A stretch of 64,000 nt of DNA from Bacillus pseudomycoides DSM 12442 (GTDB lineage: Bacteria > Bacillota > Bacilli > Bacillales > Bacillaceae_G). The stretch is taken from contig NZ_CM000745.1 of the NCBI RefSeq assembly GCF_000161455.1, positions 252,459 through 316,458 of the forward strand. The letters are read 5' to 3'. The position numbers and the translations under genes are program-made. The first letter of the stretch is position 1, and each line of letters opens with the position of its first letter. Below, piece by piece: positions 33,488-41,094 of the stretch. The notes under the pieces are model-generated. The model searched no databases, was not told the origin of the DNA, and saw only the letters and a program-made list of their open reading frames with translations.

Positions 33488-33636
33488 TGCTATTTGTGGG
33501 CAGTAATATTCCCACTTTAATTTCAACAAAAGTAAAGAAGCTAGGTGGAGAATAAACTGCCCGTAAAAGCCCGATTGGTGAGGGCTAATACTAGTGGAGG
33601 ATGAAAAATCCTCCACTAAGTAAAGTTTCACTTTAT
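33481..33636 (+). repeat. bcr1 repeat, full length (156 bp)
   Basis: Begins TTTATCCTGC and ends CACTTTATAA with TTTAT at both ends, and includes GGGCAGTAA, GGTGGAGAATAAACTGCCCG, AAAGCCCGATTGGTGAGGG and the hairpin GTGGAGGATGAAAAATCCTCCAC. Order and length match bcr1 of the B. cereus group. It lies in the 485-bp gap before the first CotB-like gene. Confidence 0.93.
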
Positions 33637-33638
33637 AA

Positions 33639-33687
33639 ATACTGTTTCAAGATCTGTAGGATAAGTATCTTGAAACGGTATTTTTTT
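33639..33687 (+). terminator. Terminator downstream of bcr1
   Basis: A 15-bp stem (ATACTGTTTCAAGAT with ATCTTGAAACGGTAT, one G-U pair) followed by T7. Confidence 0.8.
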
Positions 33688-33846
33688 ATGATGAAATAGT
33701 AAAATTGTGTGCATAAATGGCGGCTAATGACATGCTGGGTATTGATAGAAGCCGTGCTGGTCTTTTGTACATCAGAGATATACATATTGGATAGATGTAC
33801 CCCCGTGTTAAAAACATATTTTTATATAATGGGACAATCATAGAGA

Positions 33847-33873
33847 ACGTAACCTGTACAGATACATATACTA
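33847..33873 (+). promoter_or_regulatory. Sigma-K-like promoter of the first CotB-like gene
   Basis: AC, 16 bases, then CATATACTA fits the mother-cell sigma-K pattern AC-N16/17-CATANNNTA. It lies about 40 bases before the start codon of a spore coat gene. Confidence 0.65.
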
Positions 33874-33914
33874 TCAGTGCAAACGACTTATAAAACAATG
33901 AAAGGGGTTTTCTC

Positions 33915-34451
33915 ATGAGCACGATTAGTAGTGATTTGCTGTATGGATTGATTGGAGAGAGTGTTAGAGTGAATCGAGGTGGACCAGAGTCTCAAAAAGG
34001 TACAGTGGTCGCAGTGTATTCGGATCATTTTATTTTATTGAGTGAAAACAGAACGTTTTACTATTATCAGTTTCAACATCTAAAAAGTATTACAAAAAAT
34101 GCGAAAGATGTTGCTGCAGACATTGGAGTTTTACCAACATTTGCACAAGGTGAAGATTTTCAAGGCTTACTTCAAAATTTAAAGTATCGTTGGGTGAAAA
34201 TTAACCGCGGCGGTCCAGAAAAGATTGAAGGAATTCTACAAGATGTTTCTTCTGAATATGTGACATTAATTGTAAAAGAGGAAGTTGTACAGATTCCACA
34301 TTTCCATATTAAAAGTATGAATTATGGTCTGCAAGCACTAGAAGAAGATGATTATCAGTCAAATAACCAAAAATCCGATCAGACAGCATATGTTCAATAT
34401 TCAAGAGCAAGAGCAACAAGACAATCAAGTCGATATAATCGATCCAAATAA
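33915..34451 (+). CDS. CotB-like spore coat protein (DUF2642), first of three
   Basis: A 178-residue protein with two tandem Sm-like beta units: SVRVNRGGPESQKGTVVAVY to HLKSI (about 14-58) and KINRGGPEKIEGILQDV to HIKSM (about 95-138). It ends in an Arg/Ser-rich tail (RARATRQSSRYNRSK). The repeated RGGPE...G pattern is that of the CotB-related coat proteins of the B. cereus group. AAAGGGG precedes ATG 33915. A sigma-K-like promoter upstream agrees with assembly into the spore coat by the mother cell. It lies 23 bases ahead of a paralogue. Confidence 0.88.
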   Translation: MSTISSDLLYGLIGESVRVNRGGPESQKGTVVAVYSDHFILLSENRTFYYYQFQHLKSITKNAKDVAADIGVLPTFAQGEDFQGLLQNLKYRWVKINRGGPEKIEGILQDVSSEYVTLIVKEEVVQIPHFHIKSMNYGLQALEEDDYQSNNQKSDQTAYVQYSRARATRQSSRYNRSK

Positions 34452-34473
34452 TAACAAAAGAGGGGAAGGAGGG

Positions 34474-34929
34474 ATGAAATTGGAAAATATATTTCCTGAA
34501 AATCAAATAAAAAGCTTGGTTTATCAAGGTGTAAAAGTAAACCTTGGTGGACCAGAAAGCCGTACAGGTGTGTTGCTGGCAGTAGGTGATGATTATCTCG
34601 TTCTTCAAGGAAATACAGGAGAGGTCATTTATTATCAACAGAAGCATGTAAAGGGTGTTGTAAAAAAGGCAAAAGAGATAGGGTTAAATCCTTATTTTAT
34701 TGAGCAATCCTATGCGGATGGTGCAACGTTTCAAGAGATACTAGGTAGTCTTAAGTATAAATGGGTCAAAATTAATCGCGGTGGACCAGAAAGCGTAGAA
34801 GGTTTATTAAGTGATGTAAATGAAGAATACGTTACATTAGTGAACCGTGATGAGGTAATTTACGTTATTAACTTTCACATTAAAAACGTAAATCAAATCG
34901 TTAAAACTAATAAAGATGAAGAAGAGTAA
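34474..34929 (+). CDS. CotB-like spore coat protein (DUF2642), second of three
   Basis: A 151-residue paralogue of the preceding gene, with the two units GVKVNLGGPESRTGVLLAVG and WVKINRGGPESVEGLLSDV each followed by a YQQKHVKG/NFHIKNV motif. The basic tail of its neighbour is missing. Start choice: ATG 34474 lies almost on AAGGAGG, so initiation may use the AGGGG ahead of it, or TTG 34480, six bases on, at ideal distance. Probably in one transcript with the gene before it. Confidence 0.85.
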   Translation: MKLENIFPENQIKSLVYQGVKVNLGGPESRTGVLLAVGDDYLVLQGNTGEVIYYQQKHVKGVVKKAKEIGLNPYFIEQSYADGATFQEILGSLKYKWVKINRGGPESVEGLLSDVNEEYVTLVNRDEVIYVINFHIKNVNQIVKTNKDEEE

Positions 34930-35156
34930 TGTTTGATAAATAAGAGGGGGCAGTATGGAATAGGTAGTGGCGAATGTTTTTTGTTCAATTGCTATTATTT
35001 TACTATAGTCTAAATGCCCTCCTCTACTATTCATACAGATAGAAAGAGAGCATTGTGTCACTTTGCATACATGTTTTAGCCCCCTATTATTCTTTTTTAG
35101 CTACATGTGAATGAGAGATAAAGAGGAAGTTAAGCTTTGGAGAAAGGAGGATACAG

Positions 35157-35825
35157 GTGAACGAACTAAGCAAAAATATTGGAGAATATATCTATGTTAA
35201 ATTAATTGGCGAGAAAAGGTTTAAAGGATTATTAATTGATGTAGGCAATGATATTGTTGTTATTTATGATGGGAAAGACTACATCTATATTTCCTTATAT
35301 CATATTCAATATTATAAATTTTTGGCGAGTCTTGTGACCGAAATACACAAGCCAGAAACAGATTCTGTTATTAAAAGAGAATCACCGTCAATTTCCCTTC
35401 GAAAAGTACTGAGCACATCTAAAGGGATTTTTACGGAGATTTATGTAGCTGGTGGTTATCCTATTCATGGTTATGTTGCAAGTGTTATGAATGATTATTT
35501 AGTATTCTATAGCCCTGTGTACAAAACAGTATATATTTCTTTAAAACATCTAAAATGGTTAATCCCCTATCAAGAAAATCAAATTCCGTATTCCCTCAAT
35601 AAAAATGAGCTTTCAGTTAATCCATTAAATATTACACTAGCTAGAACATTTGAAGAACAACTAATCAAAATGGCAAGGAAAATTATGGTGTTTGATTTAG
35701 GCGAACATTCAAATAAAATTGGGAAGATGACGAAAATTGAAGATGGTCATATTGAATTGATCAAGGCGCGTGATGAAAAAGTATATTTAAATATTCAACA
35801 TGTAAAATCGGTTCATTTTCCGTAA
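35157..35825 (+). CDS. CotB-like spore coat protein, third of three (three units)
   Basis: A 222-residue protein with three Sm-like units: IYVKLIGEKRFKGLLIDVGN (about 10-55), IYVAGGYPIHGYVASVMND (about 92-135) and MVFDLGEHSNKIGKMTKIE (about 175-222). Each ends in a YI/LS-x-HIQ/HLK-like strand. The RGGPE motif is lost here, so it is more distant than the other two. GTG 35157 follows AAAGGAGG at 7 bases. A 230-bp noncoding stretch separates it from the second gene. Confidence 0.78.
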   Translation: MNELSKNIGEYIYVKLIGEKRFKGLLIDVGNDIVVIYDGKDYIYISLYHIQYYKFLASLVTEIHKPETDSVIKRESPSISLRKVLSTSKGIFTEIYVAGGYPIHGYVASVMNDYLVFYSPVYKTVYISLKHLKWLIPYQENQIPYSLNKNELSVNPLNITLARTFEEQLIKMARKIMVFDLGEHSNKIGKMTKIEDGHIELIKARDEKVYLNIQHVKSVHFP

Positions 35826-35884
35826 GCTTGTTAAGAAGGCTTGCTTTTTCTTTTATGTGTGTAAAAGAAAAGGTCGAGTCTATT

Positions 35885-35969
35885 TTTATCCCGTAAAAGC
35901 CCGATTGGTGAGGGCTAACTATCAGTGAGGGATGAAGACATCTCCTCACTGATTAAATATTTAATTTAT
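35885..35969 (+). repeat. bcr1 repeat, copy with large internal deletion (85 bp)
   Basis: TTTATC is joined directly to CCGTAAAAGCCCGATTGGTG, so the left half is missing; the hairpin GTGAGG...CCTCAC and CTGATTAAA are kept, and the end reads TTAATTTAT in place of TTTCACTTTAT. Confidence 0.85.
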
Positions 35970-36096
35970 TTAATCATGGATTAGTAAGAGAGAAAGGTAT
36001 ATTTTTATAATAAAAAATGTGTACGAGCATGTTTATTATGTCCAAGCTATCCTTTCAAAATTGAATAGATTATGTATTATCTAACTAAATATTAAA

Positions 36097-37374
36097 GTGG
36101 TTTTCAGGGTGAGTCAGCTTAGACATTCTTTTTCAATTACATTACTTGGTAGTGGGGGAGGAGGCGCTAAAGCAGTATTGGCAGTTTTAAATCAAACTGT
36201 GGCGAATATAAATGATCCCATCTATTCTATGATAAAAGATTTAAAGTTTCATCTCGTTGATATAAAGCAAAAGGAAAAAAGCTATTATGACGAATTATTT
36301 CCGAATTTAAAGGGGAAATTCTTTCTTCATGAAATGGATCTTCAAAATACAATACTGTTTAAACAGCATTTACGGAAAACGGATGCTGGTGTAGTTATCG
36401 ACGTTTCCGGAGCAGATACGATTCGTATACTTAGTTGTTGTAATGAATTAGGTATTTCGTATGTAAATTCAGCTTTGGAGAATGAGCAGGTGGATCAGGA
36501 TGATAGCTTAAAGGGGTTTCAGCTTACAGAACGTTATACGAGATTTGAAAAGGAAAAAAATAATTTTACAAATACAAGAGCTATCATAGGATCGGGAATG
36601 AATCCTGGTGTTGTTCAATGGATGGTTGTACAGCTTATGAAAGAACAACCGGGAAAAAAACCACGTGCGTGTTATATTATAGAGCATGATTATTCTTTCT
36701 TTGCAGACCAAAGTCTTATAAAACCTAATACACTTTATGCTTCATGGGCGGTAGAACGTTTTCTTGATGAAGCAATATTAAGTTATCCAATGTATGTGAG
36801 TCATCATCGGCCCATCTATTTTTATGAGGATGTATATGCTTCGGAATATAAAGTGAGATTAGGAGAGAAAGAGTTTCATGGTTGCCTAATGCCACATGAA
36901 GAAGTTCTGATTCTTGGTAAAACATTTGATATGGAAGTGGGTTTTCTTTATCGTATTAATGAATATACAACAGATTTAATTCGAAAAAATCTAGATGATG
37001 TGGATAAATTATGAAATTGGAATCGAAAAGTTTTTAATCCAGCAGAGGAAGAAATAGCAGGAGAAGATTTAGTTGGTGTGTTACTTGTCTATGAAGACAA
37101 TGAAAAATATATGTACAATGTAATGAATAGTAGTGAAGTTTTCCAGAAATATAAGACAAACGCGACTTATTTTCAAGTTGGTTGCGGAATCTATGCTGGT
37201 TTGTCCAGTTTACTGCTAGATATATTTTCACCAGGTGTGTATTATGTTGAGGAATTATTACTTAATACAAAAAGTAAGTATGGTGAATATTTACATGTTT
37301 ATATGAAAGATTTTGTGATGAGTGATAATTCATTTACGGATGGATTGCTTCATGAGCGGGTGAAGTGGATATAA
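36097..37374 (+). pseudogene. Homospermidine-synthase / saccharopine-dehydrogenase-like gene broken by an in-frame TGA
   Basis: The frame codes for a Rossmann NAD(P)-binding protein (LLGSGGGGAKAVLAVL near residue 15-30, DVSGADTIRIL, IGSGMNPGVVQWMVVQLM) of the homospermidine-synthase/saccharopine-dehydrogenase type. A TGA at 37012-37014 stops it after 305 codons. The same frame continues open for another 120 codons (NWNRKVFNPAEEEIAGEDLVGVL... to HERVKWI) with sensible composition, ending at 37374. Without the stop it would be about 425 residues. Start is uncertain: GTG 36097 or GTG 36109. A bcr1 copy starts directly after the final stop codon. Read-through or a truncated function cannot be excluded. 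Confidence 0.8.
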
Positions 37375-37529
37375 TTTATCCCGCCATTTGTGGGCAGTAA
37401 GACCTCCACCTCAAAGTTCAGCGAAAGCGAAGAGGTTAGGTGGTGGATCAACTGACTGTAAAAACAAGATTGGTGAGGACTAATAATCAGTGTGGAATGA
37501 GGCTTCCACTGATTAAGGTTTCATTTTGT
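37375..37529 (+). repeat. bcr1 repeat, full length (155 bp)
   Basis: Starts TTTATCCCGCC immediately after the TAA of the broken gene and ends with CATTTTGT, a changed TTTAT. The internal landmarks GGGCAGTAAGACC, GCGAAGAGGTTAGGTGG, AAGATTGGTGAGGAC and the GTGTGGAATGAGGCTTCCAC hairpin are all present. Confidence 0.93.
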
Positions 37530-37541
37530 GTAATTGTTAAC

Positions 37542-37570
37542 AGGGGGAGTTTGTTCACTCCCTCTTTTAG
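37542..37570 (+). terminator. Terminator-like hairpin behind bcr1
   Basis: AGGGGGAGT and ACTCCCTCT pair around TTGTTC, followed by TTTT. Confidence 0.65.
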
Positions 37571-37668
37571 TGTTATGGTATGAAAGGAAGTTAGAATAAA
37601 AATAGTATAGCCATTTTATATAGGATAATACTACTAGAAATTTCACATGACGTAAAAGTTAGATAGAA

Positions 37669-38255
37669 ATGACTTTAAAGGGCTTTACTCAAATTCAAAA
37701 AGAGCGCAATCTAGCTGATAATGCTAGTTATGATATTATGCTACAGGAAATTGAGAGAATTGATGGATTTGTTAGTGAGTGAATGTTATTTGGAAAGCTG
37801 AAACCAACAATGTATCAATTGTGTGATATGCAAAAAGTTCTGTTATATGTTGTTCATCTGATGGAAAGTTATGCAATGCAGTACGCTGTAAAAATACATA
37901 TACAAGTAGATGAGGCTTTACCTGATATAAAGGGTGATGAAAAGCAATTAAAGCAAGTCTTATTAAATCTTGTGAAAAATGGGATTGAATCGATGATGTA
38001 TGGGGAGATTTGAGAATTTCTGCCTATAAAACGATAGAAGAAAAATTGTTTATTTGCATTCAAGATGAGAGATGCGGTATGGATAGCGAAAGAATAGAGA
38101 GACTTGGAAAGTCTGTTTATACGACAAAGGAAAATGGAACTGGTCTTGGTTTAATCATTACAAATAAAATTATTGAAGAGCATCAAGGGATGATTCAATT
38201 CAAAAGTAACATTGGCACAGGGACAAAAGTAGAAGTGACATTGCCAACTATATAG
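37669..38255 (+). pseudogene. Remnant of a sporulation-type sensor histidine kinase
   Basis: The region codes, with interruptions, for the C-terminal half of a KinA/KinB-like kinase. MTLKGFTQIQKE corresponds to the segment just after the phosphorylated His (which is missing). Then comes a TGA at 37780-37782 after the dimerisation helix, then an ATPase domain: DIKGDEKQLKQVLLNLVKNGIESM (N box), a frameshift near 38010, DERCGMDSERIERLGKSVYTTKENGTGLGLIITNKIIEEHQG (F and G boxes) and TGTKVEVTLPTI. Missing N-terminus, one stop codon and one frameshift mark it as dead. A bcr1 copy lies 140 bases upstream. Confidence 0.85.
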
Positions 38256-38264
38256 AATTTAAAG

Positions 38265-38295
38265 ACAAGAGTACTTTTCAGAAAAGTGCTCTTGT
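38265..38295 (+). terminator. Hairpin after the kinase remnant
   Basis: ACAAGAGTACTTTT and AAAAGTGCTCTTGT pair with one G-U; no long T run follows. A second small hairpin with T8 (38320-38346) lies downstream. Confidence 0.6.
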
Positions 38296-38521
38296 TGTGT
38301 AAATATAAACATTTTATAAAAAGCTTCAAGAATGCTTTTTTTTATAAAAAACTTAGTTTATAATGGAGGAAAATATCGACATGTAGTTTTATTATTCATG
38401 TACCGGTTTGTAGTTTTTACTTGTATGAATGTTTATATTGAATTGGGTTTTATGTGAATTAAAAAAGAGGGGTGCACATGCATCCTTTTTTCTATGCTGA
38501 TATTATGACAGAGGTGGTACG

Positions 38522-38902
38522 ATGGAACTAACATTAAATTCGACCGTATGTTTACACACTATTCAATTTCGAAAAGATCAAAAGAATTATATTGTAAAGG
38601 ATACAATTACAGGAGAAAAATATGAAATGCCGCCACTTTGGATTGATGCACTTGCAATGATGCGTGACGGATTTTTATTGGGAGAAATTGAAGAAAAGCT
38701 AAAGGAAGAGTATCCAAAAGAAGAAGTGAATATTCTAGAATTTACGAGGCAATTGTTAGAACTAGAGCTTGTAGGAATGGTTGATGGAAAAGAAATTATT
38801 TGTAAGAAAAAGAAAGATAAAGATTATTTTGCATGGGTTCGTCCTCGGATTGAACAGTTTTTTCTTAATTTAAATCGAAAATATCGAAGCAGAGGTCAAT
38901 GA
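38522..38902 (+). CDS. Orphan PqqD-like small protein
   Basis: A 126-residue cytoplasmic protein. Residues about 15-85 have the pattern of the PqqD/RRE winged-helix fold: a beta hairpin with YIVKDTITGEKYEMPPLWIDALAMMRDG, a helix GEIEEKLKEEYPKEEVNILEFTRQLLELELV, then a basic tail (KKKKDKDYFAWVRPRIEQFFLNLNRKYR). PqqD-type domains bind RiPP leader peptides, but no radical-SAM maturase, cyclodehydratase or precursor peptide gene is adjacent. GAGGTGG precedes ATG 38522 and a terminator overlaps its stop codon. The PqqD reading is by pattern only. Confidence 0.6.
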   Translation: MELTLNSTVCLHTIQFRKDQKNYIVKDTITGEKYEMPPLWIDALAMMRDGFLLGEIEEKLKEEYPKEEVNILEFTRQLLELELVGMVDGKEIICKKKKDKDYFAWVRPRIEQFFLNLNRKYRSRGQ

Positions 38903-38918
38903 TGATCTCTGCTTTTTT
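38888..38918 (+). terminator. Terminator overlapping the end of the PqqD-like gene
   Basis: AAGCAGAGGTCA and TGATCTCTGCTT pair (12 bp) around a short loop, followed by T6. Confidence 0.88.
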
Positions 38919-39009
38919 GTTGCAAGAATAAAAAATAGGTATTCACCCAATTGAAGCGTCGTGCATATTGTAATTTATGTAAGTAGACTGCTATAAAGGA
39001 GTGAGGGCA

Positions 39010-40119
39010 GTGACAGGGAAAATTTTAAATTATTATGCTGGAGGAAATACCGCGAGAGGTTTTTATAGTTTATATGAGGAAAATGTAAGGGGATTGGAAA
39101 GACTTTTCATTTTGAAAGGTGGTCCAGGGACAGGGAAATCCTCATTGATGAAAGCAATTGGGCGTGAGTGGGTTGGAAGAGGATATGATATTGAACTGTT
39201 ACATTGTTCTTCTGATAATAAATCCATCGATGGTGTTATTATTCCAAAATTAAAAGTAGGAATTGTAGATGGAACAGCACCACATGTCATTGAGCCAAAA
39301 ATACCTGGAGTTGTAGAGGAATACGTGAACTTAGGAGTTGCATGGGATTCAGAGAAATTACGAAAACATAAAGGTGAAATTACACATTATATTTCTGAAG
39401 CGAGCGATGCATTTCAATCAGCGTATGCTTGTTTTAAAGAGGCGTTAGCTATACATGATGATTGGGAGAGAATTTATATTGATAATATTGATTTTCAAAA
39501 AGCGAATGAATTAACAAAGCAGCTTATACAAAAGTTATTTGCAGATAACAAAGGAAAACAAGCGGTGGTAAAGCACCGTTTCTTAGGGGCAGCAACACCA
39601 AAAGGGGCGGTTGATTTCGTTCCAAATTTAACAGAAGATATCCCGCATCGTTATTTTATAAAAGGACGCCCGGGTTCAGGAAAATCAACGATGCTAAAAA
39701 AATTAGCTGAGGCAGCGGAAGAGAAAGGGTTTGAAGTTGAAGTATATCATTGCGGCTTTGATCCAAATAGCCTAGATATGATTATTGTAAGAGAATTAGG
39801 TTTTGCGATCTTTGACAGCACCGCGCCACATGAATATTTTCCAGAGCGAGAAGGTGATGAGATTATTGATATGTATGATCTCATCGTTACGCCAGGAACG
39901 GATGAAAAATATGCAACAGAAATTCGGGATGTTTCCATTCAATACAAAACAAAAATGAGTGAAGCAATGTCGTTCTTAGCGAAGGCAAAAGCAGTTCGAG
40001 ATAAATTAGAACGGATTTATATTGCTGCGATGGATTTTACAAAAGTAGATATGTATAAAAATGAAATTCAGGGTGAGTTTGAGCGAATTGCAAAGCTTGT
40101 TAGCGAGCAACAAAAATGA
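39010..40119 (+). CDS. Tandem P-loop ATPase, PRK06851-like, unknown function
   Basis: A 369-residue cytoplasmic protein built of two similar halves, each with a Walker A motif: LKGGPGTGKSSLM (about residue 36) and IKGRPGSGKSTML (about 217). Each half is followed by an HC-S/G-x-(D/N)-S-(I/L)-D segment (LLHCSSDNKSIDGVI, VYHCGFDPNSLDMII) and by a DGTAPHVIEPK/DSTAPHEYFPE block. GTG 39010 is used, 8 bases after AAAGGAG. This tandem arrangement occurs in Firmicutes as an uncharacterised family. No partner gene is evident; a terminator-like hairpin follows. Confidence 0.82.
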   Translation: MTGKILNYYAGGNTARGFYSLYEENVRGLERLFILKGGPGTGKSSLMKAIGREWVGRGYDIELLHCSSDNKSIDGVIIPKLKVGIVDGTAPHVIEPKIPGVVEEYVNLGVAWDSEKLRKHKGEITHYISEASDAFQSAYACFKEALAIHDDWERIYIDNIDFQKANELTKQLIQKLFADNKGKQAVVKHRFLGAATPKGAVDFVPNLTEDIPHRYFIKGRPGSGKSTMLKKLAEAAEEKGFEVEVYHCGFDPNSLDMIIVRELGFAIFDSTAPHEYFPEREGDEIIDMYDLIVTPGTDEKYATEIRDVSIQYKTKMSEAMSFLAKAKAVRDKLERIYIAAMDFTKVDMYKNEIQGEFERIAKLVSEQQK

Positions 40120-40130
40120 AATGTTTATAG

Positions 40131-40163
40131 AGCTGCCAGGGAAGGCCTAGCAGCTTCCTTTTA
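40131..40163 (+). terminator. Terminator after the P-loop ATPase gene
   Basis: AGCTGC with GCAGCT, plus inner CC/GG pairing, followed by TCCTTTT; weak T run. Confidence 0.55.
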
Positions 40164-40292
40164 AATTTAGTTATGATACATACTATAGAGTTACTGAGAT
40201 ATTGATGTTAAAAGTAGAATGGCACGCCAATAATAAGTAGATTATATTTGTCGAATTTCCAGGGAAATGATCAGAAAATGAGGATGATATAT

Positions 40293-41066
40293 ATGAGGGA
40301 TAAAATTCAATTAGAATTACAGAAAATTGAAAAAGAGAACAATGTGAAAATTTTATTTGCTGTCGAATCTGGAAGTCGTGCATGGGGATTTCAGTCGAAA
40401 GATAGTGATTATGATGTTAGATTTGTATACATTCATTCAGTAGACTGGTATTTATCTATTAATGAAAAACGTGATGTGATTGAGTATCCAATTAGTGATG
40501 CTTTAGACATAAGCGGTTGGGATATTAGAAAAGCTCTGCAGTTATTTGCAAAATCAAATCCAGCACTATTAGAATGGATCCGTTCTCCAATCTTTTATTC
40601 TAAGAACTCTGATCTTCCAGAGCGTCTACAGAAAATGAGCGAAAATGATTTTGATCCTAAAGCAACGATGTATCACTACTTACATATGGCTTCAAAAAAC
40701 TATCGTGAATTTCTACAAGGAGAGAGCGTGAAGTTGAAAAAGTACTTCTATGTATTGCGTCCTATTTTAGCTTGCAAATGGTTAGAAGAGAAAGGGACAT
40801 TGCCGCCTGTAGAATTTGAACGATTCATTACTGAATTGTCGCTAGAACAAGAGCTTTTTGATGAAATTGAAGATTTACTTCTAAAGAAAAAGGATGGTGT
40901 TGAGTTAGACGCTGGTCCGAAGATTATCGTATTAAATGAATTTTTAGAGGGGCAGATAAAGTATTATCAAGAGTATGTGAAAGGTATTGAAAAGGGAAAG
41001 GGCATTGAGGTTGAGAGGTTGAATGGCTTGTTTCGGGATATGTTATTTGAGAAAGAGCACCAGTAG
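40293..41066 (+). CDS. Nucleotidyltransferase-domain protein, YcgL-like
   Basis: A 257-residue protein of the YcgL (COG3541) group. The nucleotidyltransferase core is GSRAWGFQSKDSDYDVR: GS followed by DxD, with the downstream acidic residue likely in the VIEYPI region. The rest is helical. ATG 40293 follows GAGGATGAT; the frame runs back to 40248 without a site. The group has no established substrate; a defence- or tRNA-related nucleotide transfer has been discussed for related families but nothing here supports either. A hairpin at its 3' end serves as terminator. Confidence 0.83.
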   Translation: MRDKIQLELQKIEKENNVKILFAVESGSRAWGFQSKDSDYDVRFVYIHSVDWYLSINEKRDVIEYPISDALDISGWDIRKALQLFAKSNPALLEWIRSPIFYSKNSDLPERLQKMSENDFDPKATMYHYLHMASKNYREFLQGESVKLKKYFYVLRPILACKWLEEKGTLPPVEFERFITELSLEQELFDEIEDLLLKKKDGVELDAGPKIIVLNEFLEGQIKYYQEYVKGIEKGKGIEVERLNGLFRDMLFEKEHQ

Positions 41067-41085
41067 ATTGGTGCTCTGTTTGTTT
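41054..41085 (+). terminator. Terminator between the convergent YcgL-like and Rieske genes
   Basis: AGAGCACCA and TGGTGCTCT pair around a 5-base loop; GTTTGTTTT follows on the plus strand. The arm includes the last codons of the YcgL-like gene. Confidence 0.75.
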
Positions 41086-41094
41086 TAGTTAACT

